A stretch of DNA of 64,000 bases from Peteryoungia desertarenae (GCF_005860795.2 NZ_CP058350.1:684001-748000); one strand, 5' to 3'; shown: positions 51,173-60,307, numbered from the stretch's first letter. Program-made: numbers and translations. The notes: generated by a model from the letters alone, not told the origin.

Positions 51173-52411
51173 TCAATCATCATCTGCGCCGTGATTGGCG
51201 ATCATCATGGCCTCGAAAACCAGTCTTTCCGTCTTCCGCATGCGCTCGGATTCGGACTTGAGCTGCCCGCAAGCCGCCAGAATATCACGACCGCGCGGGG
51301 TCCGGATCGGCGAGGCGTAACCAGCGGCATTGATGAAATCGGCAAACTTCTCGATCTGTTCCCAGTCTGAACACTGGTAGTTGGTTCCCGGCCAGGGATT
51401 GAAGGGGATCAGGTTGATCTTCGCTGGTATGCCCTTCAACAGCTGTATCAGCCCCTTGGCATCTTCCAGACTGTCGTTCACATCTTTCAGCATCACATAT
51501 TCGAAGGTGATGCGCCTGGCGTTCGAAAGTCCCGGGTAGCGCCGACAGGCTTCGATCAGATCCTTGAGCGGATACTTCTTGTTGATCGGAACCAAAAGGT
51601 CGCGCAGATCATCGCGCACCGCATGCAGCGAGATCGCCAGCATGACGCCGATTTCGTCACCCGTGCGGTAGATTTCCGGAACAACACCGGAGGTCGACAG
51701 CGTGATGCGACGCTTGGAGAGCGACAGCCCGTCGCCATCGGAGGCGATCAGGAGAGCTTTCTTGACCTCTTCGAAATTATAAAGCGGCTCTCCCATTCCC
51801 ATCATCACGATATTCGTGACTTTGCGGTCGCTGGAAGGCACCATACCGCCCTGGGGCACGTCGCGATCAGGAAAGTCACCCAGCCGGTCGCGGGCGAGCA
51901 ACAGCTGGGAAAGAATTTCTTCTGCCGTCAGGTTCCTGACGAGCTTCTGCGTTCCCGTGTGACAGAAGGTACAGGTCAGCGTGCAACCAACCTGACTTGA
52001 GATGCACAAGGTTCCACGGCCTTCTTCCGGAATGTAGACGCTTTCAACCTCGACCGGTCGACCGGCACCACGCGGGGGAAAGCGGAGTAGCCACTTTCTA
52101 GTGCCATCATTGGAGATCTGCTCTTCGACAATCTCGGGGCGGGCAATTGTGAAATGCGTCTTGAGCATCTCACGCATATCCTTCGAGACATTCGCCATGG
52201 CATCGAAATCCGAGACGCCACGCACATAGATCCAGTTCCAGATCTGAGCGACACGCATCTTGATCTGCTTATCCGGAACGCCCTTCTCGCGCAGTGCCGT
52301 CGCAAGTTCATCACGATCCAATCCGATCAGGCTCGGCTTTTCACCGGCAACGGACCTGTTGATGGCCGGAGCCGGGCGGGGACGCTCGGAAACGATTTCA
52401 GTCAGCGACAT
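51173..52411 (-). CDS. rlmN: 23S rRNA A2503 / tRNA A37 C2-methyltransferase RlmN
   Basis: A radical-SAM enzyme (412 residues) that methylates C2 of A2503 in 23S rRNA and A37 in some tRNAs. The iron-sulfur cysteines are C143, C147 and C150 in [12 protein letters not shown]. The [17 protein letters not shown] loop and [11 protein letters not shown] are family motifs, and the methyl-carrier cysteine lies in [13 protein letters not shown] at 52411 ([11 protein letters not shown]) is the family start; the frame is open to 52513. Confidence 0.96.
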   Translation of the reverse strand: MSLTEIVSERPRPAPAINRSVAGEKPSLIGLDRDELATALREKGVPDKQIKMRVAQIWNWIYVRGVSDFDAMANVSKDMREMLKTHFTIARPEIVEEQISNDGTRKWLLRFPPRGAGRPVEVESVYIPEEGRGTLCISSQVGCTLTCTFCHTGTQKLVRNLTAEEILSQLLLARDRLGDFPDRDVPQGGMVPSSDRKVTNIVMMGMGEPLYNFEEVKKALLIASDGDGLSLSKRRITLSTSGVVPEIYRTGDEIGVMLAISLHAVRDDLRDLLVPINKKYPLKDLIEACRRYPGLSNARRITFEYVMLKDVNDSLEDAKGLIQLLKGIPAKINLIPFNPWPGTNYQCSDWEQIEKFADFINAAGYASPIRTPRGRDILAACGQLKSESERMRKTERLVFEAMMIANHGADDD

Positions 52412-52595
52412 GGGCAACCTCTTGCCACAGACAGCGCCCTGCTCGCTTGGCAGTGCCTTGATCCTGTGGCGATGTATGAATTCGGGACATTTTGATGCGG
52501 ACAAACACCGCAAAGCCTATTAGTGTCGGCCCAATAGCAGCTTTTTCGCCGCTCGTCACCTATTGGCAAAGCGAGGCATTGGCCCTGAAAAGCAA

Positions 52596-52620
52596 AAGGG
52601 GTCGACCGAAGCGACCCCTT
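52596..52620 (-). terminator. Terminator after the IalB-family gene
   Basis: On the minus strand AAGGGGTCG pairs with CGACCCCTT around a 7-base loop, followed by TTTTGCTTTT. It lies about 22 bases past the stop codon. Confidence 0.85.
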
Positions 52621-52642
52621 CTCGCTTGGCTGTTGCCAGTTC

Positions 52643-53146
52643 CTACTTGCAGTCTTCGATCTTGTTGAGAGCAGCCGTGATGCCAGACAGCGAATAGGTA
52701 TAGGTCGTTGCAGTACCCCGTGCAGAGGTTGCTTTCACTGTCATGGACTTTCCTGCCCTCATGGCAGCCACCATTGCGGGCTCTTCAGCCGCATTCTCCA
52801 CCCACGCGGAAGAGTCCTTCACAAACAGAACAAAGGTCTTCGAGTCGATCGTCACATTGACCTTAGAATCCGGTCGCATGGGATAGCCCATCATCGCCTG
52901 CGGTTCATAGGAGATGTTCTGGCCAGGCCGCTGTGTCACCACGAAAAAAATATCGCCATGGTTGACGTTCTGAGGTTCCTTTGCCGTAGGCACCGAGAGC
53001 ACGTAACACACGGTTCCGCCGTTGGACTTATACGAATAGGCTCCCCAAGCATTGAACTGTTCAATGCGTGTCGGTGATTGTGCGGACGCGATGCCGCTGC
53101 TTGCCAGGATGAGTGCCAGTGCGGTTACGCTACTTCTTACGAACAT
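52643..53146 (-). CDS. Invasion-associated locus B (IalB) family protein
   Basis: A 167-residue exported protein of the IalB family, first linked to erythrocyte invasion in Bartonella but widespread in free-living Rhizobiales with unknown role. The signal peptide is at 1-22 (ending GIASA). The mature protein has family features: WGAYSYKSNGGTVCYVLSVP, then SKTFVLFVKDSSAWV, and a hydrophobic strand-rich end. C47 and C166 may form a disulfide. ATG at 53146 is 10 codons before the hydrophobic core. Confidence 0.88.
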   Translation of the reverse strand: MFVRSSVTALALILASSGIASAQSPTRIEQFNAWGAYSYKSNGGTVCYVLSVPTAKEPQNVNHGDIFFVVTQRPGQNISYEPQAMMGYPMRPDSKVNVTIDSKTFVLFVKDSSAWVENAAEEPAMVAAMRAGKSMTVKATSARGTATTYTYSLSGITAALNKIEDCK

Positions 53147-53410
53147 GTCTTCCTACCGGTTGTTTCCATCCATCGTCCGACCACAAAGGAGCGGACGTTC
53201 ATTGTCAAACCTTACTTCAGTATGACTTAATTTACCTTACCAAATCATGAACAGGCAGCGGTTTCTTCACCAAAACACAAAGCCCAAATGGCTCGGATAA
53301 GCCTCTTTGACGGTCCTGACGTTCAGCAAATCTCGACCGTTTTGCGATGTAGAAAGAAGGAATCGGGCGAGAGTTTGGCTAACACTGGAGGACTGATCAC
53401 GGCAGATCAA

Positions 53411-53800
53411 TTAACCGTCAAAGGCCCGATGATCCTCGTCACGCAAGGCATCGTCTGCAGCATCGTAATGTCGCTGCTTGATGTGACCGTTGATGAGAGC
53501 AACCGCAGTCGTCAGCACTGCGATGTCATCCGTGAAGCCGACAAAAGCGAGAATATCCGGCACTGTATCAAAGGGTAGAACGAAATAGCCAAGCGCTGCC
53601 AGCAGGATACCCCGGACCCGCAGGGGCGTTTCTCGGTCGATCGCGCAGTAATAGGCGGCCACAACATCACGCGCGAACGGAAGACGGCTGATTGCGCTCT
53701 TGAAAGTTGGCCAGAAGCGGTTGCGAACACGCGCTTCCTGCCGTTCCTGCGTTTCCTCATCGCCGGGCAGGAGTATCTCACCAATCTTGACGTCATCCAT
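53411..53800 (-). CDS. YkvA family protein (DUF1232)
   Basis: A 129-residue protein with DUF1232/YkvA signatures: ARDVVAAYYCAIDRETPLRV, LAALGYFVLPFDTVPDILAF and GFTDDIAVLTTAVALI, which form a membrane-associated helical hairpin. Function is unknown. ATG at 53800 (MDDVKIGEILLPGDEET) has GGAG upstream and fits the family length; the open frame up to 53983 overlaps the next gene and is discounted. It lies 65 bases after the pterin dehydratase gene. Confidence 0.9.
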   Translation of the reverse strand: MDDVKIGEILLPGDEETQERQEARVRNRFWPTFKSAISRLPFARDVVAAYYCAIDRETPLRVRGILLAALGYFVLPFDTVPDILAFVGFTDDIAVLTTAVALINGHIKQRHYDAADDALRDEDHRAFDG

Positions 53801-53865
53801 CGCGGGCTCCTTTCCTGGCAAGGTGGCAATTGCAGCCAAAGATATGGTGGGCACGAGGACCAAGT

Positions 53866-54165
53866 TCAATTCGTTCCAGCGGCTTCGTCCATGTAATGTG
53901 CCAGTTTGAAATCCAGTTCCGTCAGGCCTCCCGCCGAATGTGTTGTCAGGCGGACATCGACCTGGCGATAGACATTCGACCATTCAGGATGGTGATCGAG
54001 CTTCTCTGCAGCCAGTGCAACCTCGGCCATGAAACCGAAAGCTGCGCGGAAGTTCACGAAGACAAACTGCTTGCTAATCGCATCGCCATCTTGTGAAAGG
54101 CGCCACGCGGCGAGATTTTCGAGCTGTTCGGCAATTGAGCCAGGATCGAGTTTCTCAGGCCTCAT
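53866..54165 (-). CDS. 4a-hydroxytetrahydrobiopterin dehydratase (pterin carbinolamine dehydratase)
   Basis: A 99-residue PhhB/DCoH-type protein recycling pterin carbinolamine. Active-site segments are ALAAEKLDHHPEWSNVYRQV, carrying the catalytic histidines, and VRLTTHSAGGLTELDF, with the third histidine. Length is standard. It may act with a pterin-dependent hydroxylase elsewhere or with molybdopterin metabolism. It is divergent from the phosphatase gene across 26 bases. Confidence 0.94.
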   Translation of the reverse strand: MRPEKLDPGSIAEQLENLAAWRLSQDGDAISKQFVFVNFRAAFGFMAEVALAAEKLDHHPEWSNVYRQVDVRLTTHSAGGLTELDFKLAHYMDEAAGTN

Positions 54166-54191
54166 GGCACTGCCCTCCGAAGGTGTGTATC

Positions 54192-54644
54192 ATGGATGAC
54201 ATTTCAATTCAGTTTGTCTGCCTTGGCAACATCTGTCGGTCTCCGCTAGCGGAAGGTGTATTTCGCCATCTGGCCGGAACAAGCTTAGCAAAACGAAGCT
54301 ATAGGGTATCATCGGCAGGAATTGGCGGTTGGCATAAAGGCAATCCCCCCGACCCCCGGGCAATAGCCGTCGCAAGATGCAACGGAATCGACATCAGCAG
54401 ACAGAGGGCAAGACAGTTTGCAGAAGCAGATTTCGCCAATCATGATCTGGTAGTCGCCATGGACAAGGCGAACCTGGAAACGTTGTCTGCCTTGGCAAAA
54501 CCGCTGGATCGCGAACGGCTTCACCTGTTTTCGACTCTCACCCACGGCCAGAGTTTTGATATACCAGACCCCTATCACGGAGATAGCAATCGGGTTCGAA
54601 GCGGTCTACAGCATGATCTTTTCGGGTTGCGAAGCCCTGTTTGA
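54192..54644 (+). CDS. Low-molecular-weight protein-tyrosine phosphatase, apparently frameshifted near the 3' end
   Basis: The first ~133 residues are a normal LMW-PTP: the catalytic loop C10-LGNIC-R16-S, and the general acid D126 in DIPDPYHGD. After GDSN at 54590 the reading frame continues as RVRSGLQHDLFGLRSPV and stops at 54644, which is not family-like. The next frame from about 54592 reads GFEAVYSMIFSGCEALFEKL and then EAERGS, stopping at 54672. That is the expected C-terminus. One extra base near 54591-54594 explains this; it may be a real mutation or a sequencing error. Start: ATG 54192. Confidence 0.85.
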   Translation: MDDISIQFVCLGNICRSPLAEGVFRHLAGTSLAKRSYRVSSAGIGGWHKGNPPDPRAIAVARCNGIDISRQRARQFAEADFANHDLVVAMDKANLETLSALAKPLDRERLHLFSTLTHGQSFDIPDPYHGDSNRVRSGLQHDLFGLRSPV

Positions 54645-55199
54645 GAAGCTGGAGGCGGAGCGGGGCTCGTGAAGCGGAAAGACCTCTTCCGTCAGATAGG
54701 GTCCACCACCCACGGAATCACGCGAGGAGAGCAGGACGAAGCGCGACACCAAGAACGGCAGAGACTGGAAGTCACTGCGGCCCGATAGGTAGTGTACAAC
54801 TTCGTCAACGCGGCTCACCTTGAGCCGCGCAAGGGTCACATGCGGAACGAATTTGCGCGGATCCGGGGGCAGTCCGATCCTCTGGCAGATGCGCTCGATC
54901 TCCCCCTGTAACGCAAAGAGTTCGGGGGCCGGCGTAACACCCGCCCATATCGAATGCGGCTTCTTCGAACCGAACGAGCCGATACCGTTCAGGCTTAACT
55001 GAAACTCAGGCCGGTCGATCCGGTCCAGGCGATCAACAACTTCGTCGGCAGTACGACCGTCGACGTCACCGATGAACCTCAGTGTGATGTGGTAATTCTC
55101 GACATCGATCCAACGCGCTCCAGGGAGACCGCCGCGAAGCAATGAGAGGCTCATGGCCGCATTGCGCGGAATTTCGAGGGCAGTGAACAATCTCGGCAT
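54606..55199 (-). CDS. thpR: RNA 2',3'-cyclic phosphodiesterase ThpR (LigT-like)
   Basis: A 197-residue 2H phosphoesterase that opens 2',3'-cyclic phosphates on RNA. The two HxT motifs are H37 (YHITLRFIG) and H120 (PHVTLARLK). The start MPRLFTALEIPRNA and WAGVTPAPELFALQ are typical. The last ~20 residues (HEPRSASSFSNRASQPEKI) extend past the usual family end and overlap the convergent phosphatase gene by 39 bases, or 67 if that gene is frame-corrected. Confidence 0.93.
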   Translation of the reverse strand: MPRLFTALEIPRNAAMSLSLLRGGLPGARWIDVENYHITLRFIGDVDGRTADEVVDRLDRIDRPEFQLSLNGIGSFGSKKPHSIWAGVTPAPELFALQGEIERICQRIGLPPDPRKFVPHVTLARLKVSRVDEVVHYLSGRSDFQSLPFLVSRFVLLSSRDSVGGGPYLTEEVFPLHEPRSASSFSNRASQPEKIML

Positions 55200-55265
55200 G
55201 GCGAGCTCCCCGAATCTCTTGCAGATGCGAACAGCGAATCATGCATGGACCTCGGGCGCAAGGGC

Positions 55266-55913
55266 TTATTTTTGCGCCTGCTCAATCCGTGCCAAGAGCT
55301 CCTCGACTTTCGGAAGCATTCGATCGGCCATCACCGCAAGGCCTTCAGTGTTCGGATGCATGCCATCCTCCAGCAAGAGATTGGCCTGAGTGACAACGCC
55401 ATCGAGAATGAAGGGGTAGAGCGGTATGCCGTATTTCTCAGCCAACCTGGGATAAATCGCATTGAATTCTTCTGCATACTGATCGCCCATGTTGGGAGGC
55501 GCCAACATGCCAACCAGAAGAACCTGCACTTTCCGTTCAGTGAGGCGTTGCAGGATCGCATCAAGATTGCGCTCCGTCTGGGCCGGAGGGATCCCTCGAA
55601 GCGCATCATTGGCTCCAAGTTCCAGGATCACACCATCCGTATCATCCGGGACGGACCAGTCGACCCTCGACAATCCCCCCGCCGTTGTATCGCCTGAAAC
55701 CCCCGCATTGGTAATGGTGACGTCGTGGCCCTTGGCTCGGAGTTCCCGCTCGAGCTGGGCAGGGAGTGCATCTTCCTGCGGTAGCTGATAGCCAGCCATG
55801 AGACTGTCACCGAGCCCTACGAGCTTGACGGTTTCCGCCTGTGCAAAGCGATATCCGCCGGAAAAGGCGACCATAATCACGGCTAAATGAAGAAGCGCAG
55901 CTTTAAAATTCAT
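55266..55913 (-). CDS. Arylesterase / TesA-like GDSL hydrolase, exported
   Basis: A 215-residue SGNH hydrolase with signal peptide (~1-26, ending FAQA). The GDSL block LGDSLMAGYQLP carries nucleophile S37. The GxND block is ELGANDALRG, and the Asp-His pair is DGMHPNTEG. It hydrolyses aryl or acyl esters in the periplasm, like TesA. ATG at 55913 is the signal-peptide start; the frame runs to 55946. It is divergent from the ABC transporter genes, the same layout as E. coli tesA-ybbA-ybbP. Confidence 0.93.
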   Translation of the reverse strand: MNFKAALLHLAVIMVAFSGGYRFAQAETVKLVGLGDSLMAGYQLPQEDALPAQLERELRAKGHDVTITNAGVSGDTTAGGLSRVDWSVPDDTDGVILELGANDALRGIPPAQTERNLDAILQRLTERKVQVLLVGMLAPPNMGDQYAEEFNAIYPRLAEKYGIPLYPFILDGVVTQANLLLEDGMHPNTEGLAVMADRMLPKVEELLARIEQAQK

Positions 55914-55989
55914 ATTGCCTTCCCTAGATCTGCCAACAATGTACATCGGATCATAGGCCTGACCCGGGTCTCATATAGGACGGCTGAGT

Positions 55990-56703
55990 GTGAGAAAAAC
56001 CATCATCGAACTGAAAAATGCTGATTTGACCTTGGGCAATGCAGCGGCGTCCGTCCATGTTTTGAAAAACATTGATCTTTCCATTTCTGCCGGCGAAGCT
56101 GTAGGCATCGTCGGCCCCTCCGGTTCAGGCAAATCAACCCTATTGATGGTTCTCGCCGGCCTGGAGCAGCTCGACAGCGGCGAAATCAATGTCAACGATA
56201 CACCGCTGCACAAGCTCAGCGAAGACGCTCTTGCCGATTTCCGCGGCAAGAACATCGGGATCGTGTTTCAGTCCTTTCACTTGATCGCGAACATGACGGC
56301 TCTTGAAAATGTTGCGGTTCCGCTTGAGCTGGCCAATACGACAGGTGCCTTCGACATCGCTCGTCGGGAGTTGGAAGCTGTCGGTCTGGGCGAACGGCTC
56401 AACCATTATCCGGGTCAGCTGTCCGGTGGCGAACAACAGCGCGTTGCCATAGCACGGGCATTGGCTCCTTCCCCCGCAGTCCTGATTGCGGATGAGCCGA
56501 CGGGTAATCTCGACACCGATACGGGCCGTCAAATTGCAGATCTCTTGTTCAACAAGCAGGCCGAACGCGGGATGACACTTGTCCTTGTCACCCATGACCC
56601 TTCACTGGCAGCGCGCTGCTCTCGCCAGATCCGCGTTGCCTCAGGTCGTATTGCAGGTGACAGCGTGCCATTGAAAAAAGTCCAGGAGACGTTGAGCGCA
56701 TGA
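55990..56703 (+). CDS. ABC transporter ATP-binding protein (YbbA/LolD-like)
   Basis: A 237-residue ATPase with Walker [10 protein letters not shown] at ~42-50, Q-loop in [13 protein letters not shown], signature [15 protein letters not shown] and Walker [13 protein letters not shown]. It resembles the MacB/LolD/FtsE subfamily and pairs with the FtsX-like permease that begins four bases before its stop. The start is a GTG at 55990 (GTG AGA AAA ACC). The tesA-like gene next to it suggests a shared envelope lipid or export role, as for YbbAP. Confidence 0.95.
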   Translation: MRKTIIELKNADLTLGNAAASVHVLKNIDLSISAGEAVGIVGPSGSGKSTLLMVLAGLEQLDSGEINVNDTPLHKLSEDALADFRGKNIGIVFQSFHLIANMTALENVAVPLELANTTGAFDIARRELEAVGLGERLNHYPGQLSGGEQQRVAIARALAPSPAVLIADEPTGNLDTDTGRQIADLLFNKQAERGMTLVLVTHDPSLAARCSRQIRVASGRIAGDSVPLKKVQETLSA

Positions 56704-59246
56704 ACGGCTCCCTGCAAAAGATCAAGGTGGCCTTCCGCATTGCTCTGCGCGAGCTGCGAGGCGGCCTGAAGGGTTTCTACATTTTTCTAGCCTGTATAGC
56801 ACTTGGAACAGCCGCAATCGCAGCGGTCAATTCTGTTTCCATGGCGATCACCGAGGCTATTTCCTCTGAAGGCCGCACGCTTCTGGCAGGTGACATTCGC
56901 TTTGAACTGGACAATCGAGAAGCGGATGCAGACGAACTCCGTTTCCTTGAAAGCATGGGCACTGTCTCGGTCTCAACCGGGTTGCGATCCATGGCTCGGT
57001 TGCCGGACGGCTCAGACCAGTCTCTGGTCGAGGTTAAGGCAGTCGATCAGGAATATCCCCTTTATGGCACCTTTGTCGCAGACCCCGACTTGCCGCTTTC
57101 TGATCTTTTGGCAGAACGCGACGGTGTTTGGGGTGCAGTCGCAGCTCCACTGTTGCTGGAGCGGATGGGGATGCAGGTAGGTGACGAGATCCTGCTTGGG
57201 AACGCCCGCTTCCGGATCACGGCCTCCATCGTGACAGAGCCGGACTCGATTTCCGATGGCTTTGGTTTCGCTCCAAGGTTCTTGACGAGCAGAGCGGGCC
57301 TCCAATCCTCGGGCCTGATTGCAACGGGAAGCCTAGTTGAGCATGCCTATAAGATCAGGCTTGACGATCAGGCAATGACCACCGAGCAGATCCGTAAGCA
57401 GGCGCAGGACCAGTTTCCGAGTGCGGGTTGGTCCATCAGGGGAAGCGACCGGGCAGCGCCTGCACTGACCGAAAACATAGAACGCTTCTCGCAGTTCCTT
57501 ACCTTGGTTGGCCTTACGGCACTCGTCGTTGGCGGCGTTGGTGTCGCCAATGCCGTGCGTGCCTTCCTCGATTCAAAGCGAACAGTTATTGCAACGCTGA
57601 AATGTGTAGGTGCACCTGCCGCCGTGGTGGTCATGGTCTATCTGATCCAGATCACGCTGGTCGCTGCAATTGGCATTGGATTTGGTCTTATCCTGGGTGC
57701 TATCGCACCGATTGCTGCCGCAAGCTACTTGTCGGGCATATTGCCGATCTCAGCCGAGCCAACGCTTTACCCAAGGGCTCTCTTGCTGGCAGCCATGTTT
57801 GGTGTTCTGGTAACGCTTGCCTTTGCGATCTTGCCTCTCGGTCACGCCCGCAAGGTTCCGGCGACGGCGCTCTTCAGGGAACAGGGGTTTGACACAACCG
57901 GGCTTCCGTCTTGGCCTTATGTTCTGGCAACAGGTATCGCACTTGCGCTTCTTGCAGCCCTCGCAATCTTTACGTCTGAACAGCAGAGAATCGCGACAAT
58001 CTTTCTGGCAGCGATGGCCGGTGGCTTCATCTTGCTGCGCGCTGTCGCTTATGTGATTGCTATGGCAGCACGCCGCAGCCCCGTCGTTCACTCCGCAGCA
58101 CTACGGCTCGCGATCGGCAATATTCACCGTCCCGGCGCTCTGACGCCCGCAGTGACGCTGTCACTTGGTCTCGGTTTGACACTGCTCGTTGCGCTCGCTC
58201 TCATTGACGGAAACCTGAGGCGAGAACTGACCGGCAATCTTCCCGAACGCGCTCCCAACTTCTTCTTTGTCGACATTCAGGGGTCGGAAATCGATGCCTT
58301 CAGAACACTCGTCGAGGGACAGGCACCTGAAGGCAAACTGATCGAAGTACCCATGCTGAGAGGCCGCATCCTCGAACTGAACGGCGTTGACGTTGCCAAG
58401 GTCGATGTTCCGCCAGAAGGACGTTGGGTTCTACGAGGCGATCGAGGCCTGACCTATGCGCAGAATGTGCCAGAAAACAGCGCCGTTACCGAAGGAAGCT
58501 GGTGGGCACCCGACTATACCGGTGAGCCGCTGGTCTCGTTCTCGGCACAGGAAGCCAGTGAACTTGGCCTGAAGATCGGCGACACGATTACGGTCAATGT
58601 GCTTGGTCGCAACATCACGGCCCGGATCGCCAACTTCCGTTCCGTTGAATGGGAAAGCCTGTCCATGAACTTCGTGATGGTTTTCTCTCCCAATACCTTT
58701 GCTGGTGCTCCGCATGCCTGGCTCGCAACCCTGATTGATGGCGATGCAACAGCCGCAGAAGAGGCAGCCATACTGCGGTCCGTTACGCAAACCTTCCCGA
58801 CCATTACGACCGTGCGCGTAAAGGACGCTCTTGAGGTGGTGGACCGAGTAGTCGGGCAACTTGCAACGGCGATACGGGCCGCAGCAGCGATTGCTTTGAT
58901 TGCATCGGTCCTGGTTCTGTCGGGAGCACTCGCAGCCGGCAACCGGGCCCGCACCCACGACGCGGTGGTGCTGAAGACACTCGGGGCGACCCGATCTATG
59001 CTCATTCGCGCCTTCACCTATGAATACTTGCTTCTGGGCGCAGCAACCGCCGTATTTGCCCTTATCGCAGGAGGTGGCATAGCGTGGTTCGTCTTGAGCC
59101 AGATCATGAACCTGCCGTCAAACTTCCTGCCAGATGTTGCCGCTATGACTCTTGCTTTGGCACTGGTCGTGACCATCGGTGTAGGACTGGCGGGCACCTG
59201 GCGTATCCTGGGACAAAAAGCAGCTCCAATCCTCAGGGAGCTATAA
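56700..59246 (+). CDS. FtsX-like ABC transporter permease (YbbP-like)
   Basis: An 848-residue permease with about ten transmembrane segments: one near the N-terminus (~22-45), clusters at ~260-390 and ~400-510 around FtsX domains, and three at the end (~715-845). Large extracytoplasmic domains lie at ~46-250 and ~515-710. The motif GVGVANAVRAFLDSKRTVIATLKCVGA is the FtsX-family cytoplasmic coupling segment and is repeated near residue 740-765 (NRARTHDAVVLKTLGATRS). It overlaps the ATPase gene by four bases. Confidence 0.94.
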   Translation: MNGSLQKIKVAFRIALRELRGGLKGFYIFLACIALGTAAIAAVNSVSMAITEAISSEGRTLLAGDIRFELDNREADADELRFLESMGTVSVSTGLRSMARLPDGSDQSLVEVKAVDQEYPLYGTFVADPDLPLSDLLAERDGVWGAVAAPLLLERMGMQVGDEILLGNARFRITASIVTEPDSISDGFGFAPRFLTSRAGLQSSGLIATGSLVEHAYKIRLDDQAMTTEQIRKQAQDQFPSAGWSIRGSDRAAPALTENIERFSQFLTLVGLTALVVGGVGVANAVRAFLDSKRTVIATLKCVGAPAAVVVMVYLIQITLVAAIGIGFGLILGAIAPIAAASYLSGILPISAEPTLYPRALLLAAMFGVLVTLAFAILPLGHARKVPATALFREQGFDTTGLPSWPYVLATGIALALLAALAIFTSEQQRIATIFLAAMAGGFILLRAVAYVIAMAARRSPVVHSAALRLAIGNIHRPGALTPAVTLSLGLGLTLLVALALIDGNLRRELTGNLPERAPNFFFVDIQGSEIDAFRTLVEGQAPEGKLIEVPMLRGRILELNGVDVAKVDVPPEGRWVLRGDRGLTYAQNVPENSAVTEGSWWAPDYTGEPLVSFSAQEASELGLKIGDTITVNVLGRNITARIANFRSVEWESLSMNFVMVFSPNTFAGAPHAWLATLIDGDATAAEEAAILRSVTQTFPTITTVRVKDALEVVDRVVGQLATAIRAAAAIALIASVLVLSGALAAGNRARTHDAVVLKTLGATRSMLIRAFTYEYLLLGAATAVFALIAGGGIAWFVLSQIMNLPSNFLPDVAAMTLALALVVTIGVGLAGTWRILGQKAAPILREL

Positions 59247-59254
59247 GACCAATA

Positions 59255-59288
59255 AGCAGGGAGTGTCCGGCTTATGGACCTCCCTGCT
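59255..59288 (+). terminator. Long hairpin after the ABC permease gene
   Basis: AGCAGGGAG (59255-59263) pairs with CTCCCTGCT (59280-59288), continued by GTCC/GGAC inside with one bulged base and a seven-base loop. The stem is thus 13 pairs. It lies just past the permease stop. No T-run follows, so termination would need help, or it could instead protect the transcript 3' end. Confidence 0.45.
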
Positions 59289-59398
59289 CCTCATCTCAAG
59301 CATCTCCAAGGCATACGAAGCATCAACTATTACATCGAATTAAGGTACCGGGCCTTGTGGCTGGAGCCTTAAAACCTCATATTCTTACTACGCATGCT

Positions 59399-59446
59399 GA
59401 ACTCCGCAGCGGCGCCGGGTCACCCGTTGACAACCCTCGGAGCTTC
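59399..59446 (+). ncRNA. Structured 5' leader of the BI-1 gene, resembling the ybhL RNA motif
   Basis: The 60 bases before the BI-1 start fold into a stem: TGAACTCCG pairs with CGGAGCTTCA (one bulged C), and inside it CAGCGG (59407-59412) can pair with CCGTTG (59424-59429), or CGGG with CCCG around TCA. The ribosome-binding site GAGGA follows directly. A conserved ybhL RNA has been described upstream of BI-1 genes in Rhizobiales (Corbino and colleagues, alphaproteobacterial motifs). I assign this from gene context and foldability, not from a covariance search. Confidence 0.5.
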
Positions 59447-59459
59447 AAAAGAGGAAAAG

Positions 59460-60188
59460 ATGTCTGAACTTCGTAACTATCAAAGCCGGGCGGGCCAAAG
59501 CCAGTCGGCCCAGATGATCGACGAAGGTCTGCGCGCCTATATGCTCAAGGTTTACAACCTCATGGCGCTCGGCCTTGCGATCACCGGCATCGCGGCTTTT
59601 GCAACCTTCCAGATGGCGGTTTCCAGCCCCGCTTTTGCCCAGGCGATTTACGGCTCGCCTCTGCGTTGGGTGGTCATTCTGGCCCCGCTTGCAATGGTGT
59701 TTTTCTTGAGCTTTCGCATTCACAAGATGAGCGTGGCGGCGGCGCAGACAACCTTTTGGGTCTATGCTGCACTCATGGGCCTGTCCCTGTCGTCGATCTT
59801 CCTCATCTATACCGGCGCTAGCATTGTACAGACATTCTTCGTGACAGCGGCTTCCTTTGGTGCGCTGTCGCTTTATGGCTACACGACCAAGCGTGATCTG
59901 TCGGCCATGGGCTCGTTCCTGATGATGGGTCTGTTCGGTCTTATCATTGCATCGCTGGTGAATCTGTTTATGGCGTCCTCCGCGCTCGATTTCGCGATCT
60001 CGGTCATTGGTGTTCTGATTTTTGCCGGTCTGACGGCCTATGACACGCAAGCCATCAAGGAATCCTACCATGAATCCGCTTCAAGCGAGATTGCAGGTCG
60101 AAACGCGATCATGGGCGCCTTGAAGCTCTATCTGGACTTCATCAACCTGTTCCTGTTCCTGCTGCGTTTCCTTGGAAATCGCAACTGA
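59460..60188 (+). CDS. Bax inhibitor-1 / YccA family membrane protein
   Basis: A 242-residue protein with seven transmembrane segments of the BI-1 (TMBIM/YbhL) family, a probable calcium- or ion-leak channel in the inner membrane. Family features are AYMLKVYNLMALGLAITGIA near the start and the C-terminal GLTAYDTQAIKESY, with the conserved aspartates, followed by GALKLYLDFINLFLFLLR. ATG at 59460 has GAGGAAAAG upstream; the open frame runs 22 codons further into the leader. Confidence 0.93.
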   Translation: MSELRNYQSRAGQSQSAQMIDEGLRAYMLKVYNLMALGLAITGIAAFATFQMAVSSPAFAQAIYGSPLRWVVILAPLAMVFFLSFRIHKMSVAAAQTTFWVYAALMGLSLSSIFLIYTGASIVQTFFVTAASFGALSLYGYTTKRDLSAMGSFLMMGLFGLIIASLVNLFMASSALDFAISVIGVLIFAGLTAYDTQAIKESYHESASSEIAGRNAIMGALKLYLDFINLFLFLLRFLGNRN

Positions 60189-60212
60189 TCAAGAGCATCA
60201 TCAAACGATCTG

Positions 60213-60236
60213 AACCCCGCTCCGGCGGGGTTTTTT
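60213..60236 (+). terminator. Terminator after the BI-1 gene
   Basis: AACCCCGC pairs with GCGGGGTT around a TCCG tetraloop and is followed by a T-run. It lies 25 bases past the BI-1 stop; a classical intrinsic terminator. Confidence 0.92.
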
Positions 60237-60283
60237 GTGCCTATTGCCCAACAAAAGGGGATAACCTTAGGCGAACAAAGAAA

Positions 60284-60307
60284 AACCTCCGGCGGGAACC
60301 GGAGGTT
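60284..60307 (-). terminator. Terminator after carD
   Basis: On the minus strand AACCTCCGG pairs with CCGGAGGTT around six bases, followed by TTTTC. It lies about 32 bases past the carD stop codon. Confidence 0.85.

Noticed and set aside
54585..54600. GGTTCGAA, a T-loop-like sequence suggesting a tRNA
   Set aside because: No matching acceptor, D or anticodon arms are found, and it lies inside the phosphatase coding region.
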